Source: Sphagnum compactum (taxonomy: Eukaryota; Bryophyta; Sphagnopsida; Sphagnales). From it: DNA of 64,000 nucleotides. The stretch's first letter is position 1; each line of letters opens with the position of its first letter. The translations under genes and the position numbers were made by a program. The notes beneath the pieces are model-generated. The model saw nothing but the letters and a program-made list of their open reading frames with translations, searched no databases and was not told the origin of the DNA. Of this stretch, positions 35,341 to 46,709 are shown in pieces. The stretch covers positions 9,238,001 to 9,302,000 of the forward strand of contig OZ234498.1 in the NCBI GenBank assembly GCA_965153455.1, read 5' to 3'.

Positions 35341-38300
35341 ATGGAGATGCAGAAAACGAACGGGGAAGTAGGAGGAGGGCGAGTCATGCACCGAGCCACA
35401 GCGGACGCCATAGCTGGGACACTGGCAGGCGGATTGTCTAGAACCATAGTTTCTCCGCTGGATGTCATCAAGATCCGCTTTCAGGTCCGATTCCTGTGTG
35501 AAGTTTTGTCTTGCTTTGGTGTTTCCCTTCGCGTGTTTAGTGTTTCTGAGAATTCTTACTGATTATGTTGATTTATTTTTTTTCGCATTTCGAGAATCCT
35601 AGGGCTTTGAATTTCTTGCGGAGGCACAACACGCTGGATGGGGTTTTCTGCGTCTGCATGACCTCTAGGGTTTAGGGATTGTTGATGAATCTACTGCAGT
35701 TTTGTAGTCACCATCTTGTGAGTGAGTCTTGTGCTGGATAGGTAGGACATGAGGTTGGCATTTGGAAAGAATCTGACTTGGGAGCAAGCATTGCACTGAA
35801 GATCTGGAGACAGTTTGTTGGTGTCTTGCAAGGCAGGTGCAGCTGGAGCCAACAAGTACACGCCACCATTTCTTCAGTGCAGATGCAAAGGCAATTTCTA
35901 AGTACACTGGAGTGACTCAAGCCATCCAAGACATTTTTCGAGAGGAGGGACTGTTGGTTAGTATGACAAAACAATCTCCCTTCCAATCTTCTATTCATTA
36001 CATGACTGTTGATTTGATGCTGAGGTTACTGCAACTGCTTTGTCAACAATTGCTGCTGTGAAGGCATCGGGAAGCCAGATCCAGTCAAATTAGGGATGAG
36101 GATTGTGAAATTCTCCCATAGTTCCAGAAGAAATTAGCAAATGTAGAGTGTGCACCTGTATGAAAAAACAAAATGGCACAGCTTCCAGGCTCTGGAAACA
36201 AAAAAAAATTGTGGTGGGTTTTTGGAGCAGGGATTTTGGCGTGGGAATGTTCCAGCACTGCTGTTGGTGATGCCATATACAGCTATCCAGTTTGTAGTCA
36301 TTCAAAAGTTTAAGACATTGGTTTCTGGCTCTCCTAGAGAAGGTTCATGTCGTACCATCTAGTGTGTGAAGAGCTCAAGCAAACAAGGAGTGAAAGTTTC
36401 TTTTTGTCTGTTGAGTTTTTCATCTTGTCTTGATGTCTTTTTTTTTTGCACTTTTCTGTATAATGGTACAGAATAATTTAGATGTTTTTGATTTTTTGTT
36501 CTAGTGAGTCTTGAGATTTGCGAAAAACACTTGGAGAAGCTATCTTCAGTACACCATTTCACCTTGCATTGAATGGTGAGCCTGTCATATAGGACAATAT
36601 TAGTATGTGAAGATGTTTTAAAAGGTTTCTCTGGATATGGGACCAGATGAGCATTTGCGCCTGAGTCCAAAGATGTCCTTCATAGCTGGGTCATTAGCAG
36701 GAACTGCTGCTACAATTGCCTCCTACCCCTTTGACCTGCTTCGCACCATCCTTGCAGCTCAAGGGGAGCCAAAGGTAACTTCTCGCTTTCTCCCCAACTA
36801 GTCTATTGATTGCCACATCTCTCTTATTTGTTCTTTTGAACTTAGTTCCGCAGCTTTTGGTCAAATTGTGCACATTTTGTGCAGATTTGATGATTGACTT
36901 CTGTCATCTATTGTTTGGAGTCCCTGGTAGTTCTTTTTTTTTGGATTTGACTTGATCTTGCTATTGTGCATGGAACTGTCTGCTAGTTTTGATGGAGGGA
37001 AACCAAGATTCTACCTCATTGTGTCTACAATTTAAACTGTGGTCTTTTTACAATCTTGTTGCAGGTCCTGTATGCCTATTGCACAATAGAGTTGCTACTT
37101 AGTAATGCTTGGACTTATATGTAAGAAACATAACTTCCACAGAATTGACCCAGGGAAGAAGCTAATTCTGTTGCAACCCATGTGAATGTTGAAAAAGGGC
37201 TTGTGATCTGAGCAGGTGTATCCAAACTTAAGATCGGCACTGGTGGAGATATTACGGACAAAAGGAGTGAGGGGATTGTATGCAGGACTTGCACCATCAC
37301 TCCTAGAAATTGTGCCATATGCTGGGCTACAATTTGGGACTTATGATGCTTTGAAGCGATGGACTACTGTATGCGCTCTATGATCTGCACTGTTTGTGTT
37401 TAGCACTGCATAAGTAGATGAAACATTTCTCATCCTTATACCCACGAACCACTTGCATTCTTTAGCTGACCCTGGCCTACATCTTTGACAGTTTGTTTCT
37501 AATTGCTTACATGATGAATGAGAGTGTTGATGTTACTCATGGAGTTTCTCATGTAAGAAGCTCTATACTATAATGTTCTTGCTCTCATTGTTCTCTCTGT
37601 TTACTTCCTCTTTTCTTTATTGTGTTTTTTCATTTCGTGACCTTGTACCTTTCTCTTTGGTTTTTTGTATCTCTTTCTTCTTGGGGTTCTTTCAGTTTTC
37701 TCTTTCTCTATGGGGCTAGCCAGCATCATGGCTGAGTTTTCGCATTACTGTGGGTAATGACAGAAACTCTTTACATTGGTTAATGCTTTACAGTAACCTG
37801 CCCCCATTGCCAGGAACTGATGAAGTCTATTGAAGGTCCCTGAACACATGTATTACAATAGCTGTCATTTGAACCACTCCTCAATTTTGTTTTATGGTCT
37901 AGTTTCCTCTTTTCCTTAAGGGTTGGGGCTCCTCTTTTTTCATACTTGCTGTTTGGTTGCTGTTATGTTGTCAGATCTGAAATCTGTAACCTTATGATTG
38001 GGCATTCTCTCTATTCTTTTCAGTTTGACTTTTTCATAATATTGAGAAATTCTAGTACTATGAAAATATTTCAAGTAGAAGCTTGAATGCTCTTTTGAGA
38101 TCTGCTGAAATATTCCTGTATGACTTTGTAACTGGCAGGCATTAAATAAAAGTAGAGTGATGTCAGGTGGAGGTGGAACTGAAAGTTTGTCAGGCAGTCA
38201 GCATTTTTTGTGTGGATTTAGTGCTGGATTATTTGCAAAGTTATGTTGCCATCCCCTTGATGTGGTCAAAAAGCGATTTCAGGTATAATTCTATGTTCAT

Positions 38301-38778
38301 CCTGTTGACACTTCCCAGTCACCCTCAGATAGTTGACTTCTGTGTTGGGTTGCACTGTATGGACCTGTGGTTGGTTATTTTTGCCTCACATAGATAACTG
38401 TGTTCACTTGTTGATAGAGCACATATCTTGTGTAGTGTGGTAATTGGTTGGGATAAGAACTGCTCTTACTAGCTAGCAGCACTCAGGGTCTAGAGAATGA
38501 TGCACATATGTTTTTGTAAGATTCTTCTGACAGAGGAGATGTGTTTGGTGATTTTTCAGGTACAAGGGTTAGCTCGACATCCACGTTATGGAGCTGGAAT
38601 ACAAGTGAGAGAATATAAGAACATATGGGATGCAATTCAGACAATTTTAGCGAAGGAGGGATGGAGGGGACTTTATAAGGGCACATTGCCGTCTGTTGTT
38701 AAAGCAGCGCCAGCTGCTGCCATTACATTTGTTGTTTATGAAGCTGTGCTCAATTGGTTAACATCCCTTGCTGCGTGA
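35341..38778 (+). CDS. Mitochondrial carrier, thiamine diphosphate carrier type, 7 exons
   Basis: Mitochondrial carrier family protein of the inner membrane, closest by eye to plant/animal thiamine diphosphate carriers (SLC25A19/TPC type). Exons: 35341-35484, 35837-35956, 36231-36342, 36647-36774, 37216-37368, 38139-38282, 38560-38778; 1020 nt or 339 aa, all phases consistent. Three carrier repeats carry the signature Px[D/E]xx[K/R]: [10 protein letters not shown] (Pro39, Asp41, Lys44), [10 protein letters not shown] (Pro153, Asp155, Arg158) and [10 protein letters not shown] (Pro258, Asp260, Lys263). Other typical segments are [36 protein letters not shown] and [19 protein letters not shown]. 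There is no cleavable presequence, as usual for this family. I chose the ATG giving MEMQKTNG; upstream in-frame sequence has no ATG. Substrate assignment rests on overall resemblance. Confidence 0.92.
37712..38030 (+). repeat. Dispersed repeat family, copy 4 (intron of carrier gene)
   Basis: Inside intron 5 of the carrier gene. It shares TAGCCAGCATCATGGCTGAG, AACTGATGAAGTC, GTCCCTGAACAC, GTTATGTTGTCAGATCTGAA and GTAACCTTATGATTGGGCAT with the copies at 15.2, 53.8 and 55.3 kb. Confidence 0.6.
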
Positions 38779-39464
38779 TTCACCAGTCCCTTTTCAAATA
38801 AAATGATTGCTTTAAGATGAAGGCTAAATGTGCTACTTGGCAAAGAAGACATCAAACTCTTGTTGTTGAACTGGCATATTAGCAGGTAGCTCTTAAATCA
38901 TCTGGCCACAGAATTGGGCAACAAGTTTTGCTTGTCATTTGCAATGTTGGGAGTTGCTTGAAGCTCAGGACAAGTGACTGGTTCTGACCACTCTCCAGGC
39001 TCTCCACCCTTGTTGCTGCACAGCCATGGAATGCCCAGATGTAAAGAGTTAGAGCTTTGTGTTTTTCCTGACTTGTGTGCTATCAGACAAGAGGCTTAAG
39101 TTTCCATTTGGACATGATCAGTCCTTGGTGAGCCCGCTCAGAAGGGGTGCAGCTTGTACTGGAGAAAGAACTCCTAACTATTATTGTCTTGGGACTGGTT
39201 GTGGAGCACTTGTACTTCACCTTCACCATCTGCCCATGAAGAGGCCATGCAACAGAATGCTGGTGGTGGCCAAGGACATTTTATAGCCCATCAATGGGTG
39301 CGCCTGTAGCTGCTTAGATTGCCCCATTTGGTTAAGAAATGTGGGAGATATGGCTCCCGAAAGTTGGACATCTTTTTGAGGTTGGAGAAAATTCTGACCA
39401 AACACTTAAACCAATAGTCACCAAATGCCTAGTAGTAAACTATGATGAAACTCAAGATTGTTGC

Positions 39465-39825
39465 CACCCCTTGTCAGAATGAATGAACTACAAATCCAAT
39501 TGAAATTTGATGTAAATACGTTCATCATGGCCCAATGGCCTAAATCAAAATTTAAAAAAAGGTAAAACACATCTACGGTGATGGGTTTGCTACTAATCTC
39601 CTAACCCTAACACTTGGAGCACCAGCAATGAAGTGTACTTTGTTACACCCCTTGACAAAATAGATGAACTGCAAATCCAATTGAAAGTTAATGTAAATAT
39701 GTTCATTATGGCACAATGGCCGAGATCAAAATTGAAAAAGGTAAAACACATCTATGGCAATGAGTTTGCTATTGTTCTTTTAACCCTAACACTTGGAACA
39801 CCAACATTGTGGTGCTACTTGAGGT
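39465..39825. repeat. Two-copy tandem repeat, about 181-bp period
   Basis: Copies at about 39465-39645 and 39646-39825 share CAAATCCAATTGAAA, GTAAATA-GTTCAT, GGTAAAACACATCTA and CTAACCCTAACACTTGGA. They differ by scattered substitutions. Confidence 0.75.
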
Positions 39826-40904
39826 TATAACCAACTCTTAGCTCAATGGAGTTTCCTACTTCCCATGCATTCCAAGAAGAAGTTCCATCTCCTCCTCCTC
39901 CAAGGTCCTTTTGATTGTGTTCTCGCTCTTGGTAGTCCTCCCATAGTGTGCTCTCATTCCTGATTTGGGAATGGTGTTGTATAGTTGGTGTGAGCCTTTT
40001 CTTATTAAAACTCTTGTCTTTCATTATCACTTTACTTGGATTCTTGTTTTGTCAAATTTTCATATGTGATCTAATTCATGTTTGAGTTAAGTGTACAATA
40101 TGTTGCAAGGTTTTGGCAAAGTGATTTACATGTGTTGCTAGTTAGGCCTTATGCTTTGCAAATCTTTAGTCCCTTTGCAAGTTGGATTGACAATTATAGA
40201 TGTATTTTTTAAACTAGTACCACCAAGATTTTTTTAATATCTCATTCTAAAATGGGGTTGATCAAATTTGTGTGATTTCTACCACCTTCATTTTGAGTTG
40301 TTGTAATGTGATGGAAAGTTCACTTTCTTGTAATATAATAATGTTTTCTTCTTTCAATACAATTCGAAGTGAACCAACTTTTTTGAATCGTGTCTTCTCA
40401 TTTAGATGGTTAGTAAATGAAATTAGGGGAATGTTTCAAAGCTTGTTTGGCTTTCTGAGTGTAATCACACCTCTTTCCACTACATCCATAGCCTCCTTTA
40501 ATGCATCATTTGTCCATTTGCCTCTTGTTGCTACAACAAGCTTCCATGTTGGTATTGTTGGTCACTATTTTCTTGCTTGACCAAGTGATATGTTTTCTTG
40601 GTGTTGAACTACTTGATCTTACAATGGTTGATTTAGGCCCTCGCTATCTTATGTTGTTTGATCTTGAGCTAACTATTCCACTAAGCCTAAATGTTTTTTG
40701 CAAGCCAGATTGAACATCATTTTGTTTTGATCTTCCTAACCCTATCCACCAAAACATGTGTGGAATGTGCTTATGCATCTCCTTGTTTTTTTAAAAATGG
40801 ACCAGAACCACAAAAACTTTGTTTTATCATTGCATGTTTCAATTACATATTGTTTTGTTTGTCATGTTTATAAAAATAAGTTCAAAGAAATTTGCAAATT
40901 TTTC

Positions 40905-41300
40905 TCACTTTAGACCTTCATTTGTTGTTGTTCTGCAAGTTATAGGAATAAATATCAAATTATAGTTGATTAGAACACATTGAAATATGCATATTTGTAT
41001 TTTTCTTACATTTTGCCTTACTTGTGAAGCAACATGTTGAACTATCCAACAATAGTATAAATACTTACTACACCTTTCCTTGTACATTTGATTTATGGAT
41101 TGAATTTTGCAATCAATAAATTGGTCTTCTACTTTCAAATCTATTTCCTTGTTTTCTACCCAAACTTTTAAATTTTCATTTTCTATTTTAACTTTTGAAA
41201 TCTTATCCTCTACTTTTGATCTTAACATGCATATTCTAAGAACCAATATTTTTAAAAAGTCTTGGAGGTCATTTAAAACATATTTTTGCAAGCTTGACAT
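40905..41300 (-). CDS. Unidentified 131-aa ORF with coiled-coil-like middle
   Basis: ATG at 41300. The middle (LRSKVEDKISKVKIENENLK onward) is rich in Lys, Glu, Val, Leu and Ile with heptad-like spacing. It lies in AT-rich DNA with no visible flanking exons. It could be a remnant of a transposon protein or a chance frame. No family is recognised. Confidence 0.2.
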   Translation of the reverse strand: MSSLQKYVLNDLQDFLKILVLRICMLRSKVEDKISKVKIENENLKVWVENKEIDLKVEDQFIDCKIQSINQMYKERCSKYLYYCWIVQHVASQVRQNVRKIQICIFQCVLINYNLIFIPITCRTTTNEGLK

Positions 41301-43825
41301 GTTTAGTTTTGGGTTAAGTAGTTAAATGGCTTGTTGAAAATGTAGTGACATTCAATGTAGAAGACCATTTATAATGCCATAATTTTGGTGGGTAATTGTT
41401 AGAATAGGTAGGTTAGAATGGCTGTTGATCGAACACTTTAACGTTTAAGGCAGGCCAGATTTAAGGGGAGGGCTTTGTTGTTTGTGATGTCCAAACAAAA
41501 CTTGAACCCCTCCTTTTATTGCATCTAATACACTGACAATAATTCAAAATGGGTTAAAAATGAGAAAGTTACAAACCCCCAAAATAAATGGGTCAAGAAT
41601 TCAAAAAAACCAAACCACCAAACACTACAAAAGTTGATTGTCAAACACCAAAAAAATTCCTTGTATGTTATTTTGTTACTATTAGAATTCCAAGATGTTT
41701 TTGTAGAATTTTAGATGGCACTCCTATAACACTTTAAATTGTTTAAAATTAATAAGAAATAAGAAAGTCATGAGGTTTGAAACTAGGAGTGGTTCTAAGA
41801 GAAGAAAAAAAAAACATGTTTTGTAAATTGGAAAGCTTATTTTCCTTCTTGTTATTTTTTTCATTCCTCCTTTTTCTTTGCACTTCAAAGATGATTTCTA
41901 GAGTTTGAGGTAGCCCTCCCGTAACAGTTTAAGTAACTCAAAATGAAGCACATATGATGAAAATGTAAATAAATGTTCAACCATAGGCAGGTCATCAATG
42001 ATAGGTCGATCAACCTTATATCTTTGTTTTTCGCCTTTCATAACTTGCTTTAGTAGTATCCTAGCCCACATGTCTATTGCTACTCTTTGAGTAAATGTTT
42101 TCCAACTTGCACATTTAAACCTCATAGTCCCCAAATTAGATTCAACATTGTAATGATTAGGGTTTTGGCTTTTTCTGGTGCTGTTTTATTGCAACCAACA
42201 TACTAATACCCTCTCATTCCTAACAACATCAATACATAATGAAAGCCTAAATTTTAAATTTGAAGACACCTCATAGATCACACCTTAAACCAAACATTTA
42301 CCCATAGCTCCAAATTCTTTAAATTTGATTCAAAGAAGGCCCTTCACTAAACATTTCAAATTTGAATACAAATAGGACCCTTTTACAAACCTATGTGAAA
42401 GGCAATTATAAACACTTCAAAATTTCATGGTATGTATGATTTCCAAATATGTGTGCATCTTTGTGTTTTGGATTGCCACAATTCCTAGCCGCTACCAAAT
42501 GGAAATTTTGATATCCATGGACCCTTACCTTTAAGAAATGCTATAAATAACACCTATGCCTGAACACAAATACAAACATCGTAAAGGCAAAATATTGCAA
42601 AATGTCAAAAACAAATTATTCTCATTGTGTGTTTGGTTGTAGAGTACAAAATGAATGGTCAAAGGTGAGACATCGTTTGCTCACCGACCTATTCATGAAC
42701 CAATTCAACCTTTGGTCAAAGGTGGTTGTTTGATGATGGGCAGCTCTACCCTAAATCTAAAATTGTTAAACCAAAAGGTGATAAATCAAATTCACATTTT
42801 TCTTAGATTGCAACTTAGTGGGTGAACAACAATGATGGTGCAAATGGACAAAAAGACATTACATGCTAAAAGGTTAAAGTGTCATTTTAAACATATGATT
42901 AACCACATGCAAATAGGTAAATTCAAGATACGAAAGCACAATATTTAGCAAAAGAAATTATATGATCTTTCTGAATATTGGACTACGAAAGTTAACTTCC
43001 TAAACATAAAAGTTATCCCATTTGGAACTTCTTGTCACATTTCCATGAGTGTATTGAGTATGGGTACTAGGCTCTATTATTGTCATCCAAATTGCCTTCA
43101 AAAACCAAACGATGGCAAGGTTCGAAATTTGGAAACTCTTTCAACAACATTAATTTTAAAGGGACACCCAAAGACCAAACACCCCCATGAAAAAGGAGCA
43201 AAATCTATGTGACTATTAAAAAGGTTCATGTGGCACCCTTTAGTTTTTGAATACTTTCATTGGTAAAGTCACAACTCCACCTTAAAGTATTTCCACAATG
43301 TGGTCATAAAACAATAAATGAAATTTCAAGGCACCCATTCATAAATATGTTTGTAATATATTTGTGTATAATTTTGTGGTGGTTGCATCCCAATCCACTC
43401 ACAACGCAAACGTCACTGTGTTGATGAGAAAAGGGAAACAATGTGAATGGTTGTTTAATGCATTTAGGGAATTTATGTTGTGGATACAGTTGTGTAAACA
43501 AGATGTTGGATCATATTGATTTTGTTCATATCAAGTTGAAAACAAAATTTAACAATCACAAATTATTCATGATTTAATTTGAAGGAAGATCAGTAGACCC
43601 TTCTTGCCCTTGGCCCAAGAGGGATGGTCTTCAAGGCTCTAAAGTATAGGACTTTGCATAAAACCATTTCAAGACTATAGAGACACATGATTTTCAAGAA
43701 AAACTCAATTGTGAAAAACACTATTGGTTCAAATTTCAACTCAAGTGTCAATAACAATTATCCCCGATTGTTAAGGTTTGGGATGTTAAAGGACCATTCA
43801 AAAGGGCCAATATGATCAAAGAGGT

Positions 43826-44070
43826 GTTGATTTGTTGAAATTTTTCATGCATTTCCCCATGTGATGTGTTGATTGGTTGAAATTTTTCATGCATTTCTTC
43901 ATGTGATTTGAAATGATAAATAGAATGGCTAATGGAACACTCTTTGGCCATTATGGCCAATATGATGAAGAGGCATTGATAGATTGAAATTTTTCATGCA
44001 TTTCGTCATGTGATGTGAAATGGCCAATGAGATCGCTCTTTGATCAATATGATGAAAAAACATTGATTGG
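43826..44070. repeat. Short tandem-like repeat cluster
   Basis: Three copies of a unit holding GAAATTTTTCATGCATTTC and CATGTGAT lie at about 43837, 43880 and 43985. Two also contain CCAATATGATGAAGA or a close variant. Confidence 0.7.
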
Positions 44071-44094
44071 TTGAAAAAATCAAATTGATAAGTT

Positions 44095-46310
44095 TAATTT
44101 ATTTTCAATGACAAAAATCACTTCAAATTCAGTAACTTTTGCTCCATTTATTCAAGGTGTGTGACATGAGCACCATGCACACCACCTTGTTTGAGGACTT
44201 TCCAACAATACCAAAAGTGAACCAAGGAGTCTCATGGTTTGGGAGGGTTAAGTTGTGGCCACGAAACAAAACAAACATCTATTTTAATATATAGATTTGA
44301 GTTCGTATCTAAAACAATACAACAATTCTATGAGTTAAAAATCAATAAAATTAATATTTTGAAAAGTTAAACACTCAATCAATCATTTAAAGCTCCATAT
44401 ACAAAATTTCCAAAATCAATTAAAAGTCAAGATAAAATTAAATTATGATTTAAATATAAATATTTTGATTATTCAACTTCACTTTGAAAGGGTTAAAAAT
44501 TTACTATTTATTTTTAAAATTCCTTATAAAGCTTATTAATTAAGTTTGATATTCAATAAGACTTACATTGTAGGCCAGAACATTATGAAACCGCCTTGAT
44601 GCACCTCTACTCATTGAGGATTTTCCAATGATGCCATGGAGCTTTGTGGAAAGCTCCATGGTTTGGGAGATTTCAACATGACCAAACAAAACAAACCACG
44701 GGTGTGTCACACTGTGGCCTTGCCATTTAAATTAAAAAGTATCTTATGGCAAAAGAAGAATTATTGAAACTCAAAAATTTCACCATGCAAAAATATAATC
44801 TTTAAAAAATCCTCCAAAAGAAACCAAAATCCTTCAAGATATTATGACTATATTATAACTAATCTCAAGTTTCAACACAAGCCAAAATATCATCTTTCCA
44901 AAATACTCATATAAAAATAGACCTATTATTATTACCTAGGGGCCTAAATCCGCGAAGCTACTATACTCTATAATGAATCTAAACACAATATCTTTGCCTT
45001 GGTAAGCAAGGCCAACAAACTCACCTTTATAATCAATAGATAGATTTCTTGGGCACAATTCTTAATAACCATGTACCTATGGCATAGCATAAACTTGTTT
45101 TAATGGAGTGATGTTTACCTTTTAAATATACATGTGGGTTGATTCCAATTTACTTGAAGGATTAGAAACACAACCAAAAAAAATTAAGGAAATTATTATT
45201 TAATGTCTATATAACATTGCTCAAGTCGTGGCGTGGATTGGCTAATTGATGAAGATGAAAGGTGTAGATCACACATATGAGAATTATAATTAATTTAATT
45301 TAAACATGTTCAACCATACAATAGCACCACGACACAACATAAAACCACATAATAGCAAGGTAATTTCACGAGGTCAAGGCAATGATATTAAATTTTGAAC
45401 TATAATACTTAGGCTGTTTTGGTGGTAAGGTGCCTCATAATTAATTATCTTTTGTCAATTATATTTCACCATAAAAACGAAGAGCATTTTGCAATTTTAC
45501 ATTATATTAAGTAACTAATGAAGCTCTTGTGCTTGAAATCTAGATTCAAATATATATACGTGGAAATGCATATGAATACTTATGTAAAGCATTTCATAAT
45601 ACAAAGAAGCCATCTAAAAATTTATTTAGATATCCAATATGAATCAAAATTTGATGATAATGATTAGACTTCATCTACAAAATACATAGCCACACAATAT
45701 AAGGTTAATTTGATGTAAAGAACATTAAGATTTATTAAAAATTTGTTACAAAAGTCCACTTATTTAGATTTATGTTCCATATATGTACACTTATATGTTC
45801 CACGTATAATAGTTACCCGCACTTAAACATAAACTAGTGTAAACTAGCTTGTTCCATTGGTTGAAGTGTGAACATGACCTTGACAATAGAGTTCAATCAT
45901 GAATTTAAAAAAAAAAACTAATTTCTAGTGACAAAAATAACTCAAAATTCATTATCTCCCCCCCCCCACCTCGCTCCCTCCCCCACATTAGATGTTAAAT
46001 TATGAGGTCATGAAATCCCACTACTCAAGTTCTTTTCAAGAGCTCACCCCAATTTCCCTGAAATATTTAATTTTGATTTAAAAAATTTACCTTTGAAATA
46101 ATTATCTAATACATTTGATAACTTTTGCACCTAGGCCTATACACTATCAAACCATTTCAGTGCACCCCAACTCATCAAGGGTTTTCCATGGGTAATAAGT
46201 GCACTATTGGGGGCACCATGGTTTGAGGGATCTCAATTGTGAGAAACAAAACACACTAATTACACATACATTCAATTACCTTCCTTAATATATAGATATA
46301 AGCTAGGGAT
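44095..46310. repeat. Three dispersed copies of one decayed element
   Basis: Segments at about 44095-44310, 44540-44720 and 46050-46310 share, in order, a CACC-rich word, GAGGA-TTTCCA (or GGGTTTTCCA), CATGGTTTG(G/A)G, and an ACAAAACA word. The first and last also share TTAATATATAGAT. They look like independent insertions of one family, with the shared 3' end at TATATAGAT. Confidence 0.55.
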
Positions 46311-46709
46311 TGAAAAATTATTTTTTTCCTTTAATATTTTGTTAATAGCCAAATATGGTTACATTGGCTTATGGATGATCACCACCTTGACTACATCACA
46401 AAATTGAATAAATTTTGTTTTAATAAAAACTACTCCACATTGGGCCTACCAACTTTGCATGTAAGTTTTTCTTTACATGTTAATGATTTTTTTTTTAAGG
46501 TTTTTTATTGTCCCAAGTTAATGGACATGCATGTGTAGATTTTGGGTGCACCCATCCAATTGATGGGTTGTTTTGAAATCTAGCCATCTACTCGTTGGGT
46601 TTCTTCTCAAAATATGAATGTTGGGTAACTGATTTAATCATGCCTCTGAATCATTTCCTTTTTTTAGGTTGTCACTTGCCTTTTCGTATCATGAGATTTC
46701 ATATCACTA

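Larger units (their letters stand above)
39826..46709. other. AT-rich intergenic stretch
   Basis: About 6.9 kb with no recognised gene. It contains decayed repeats listed separately and a short C-run near 45958-45968. Confidence 0.5.

Noticed and set aside
35341-39400. A thiamine pyrophosphate riboswitch near the carrier gene
   Set aside because: I looked for the paired conserved TPP-aptamer words in the leader, introns and 3' flank and found none.
39580-39810. Telomere-like CTAACCCTAAC words
   Set aside because: Only about one and a half units at each place, within a 181-bp tandem duplication.
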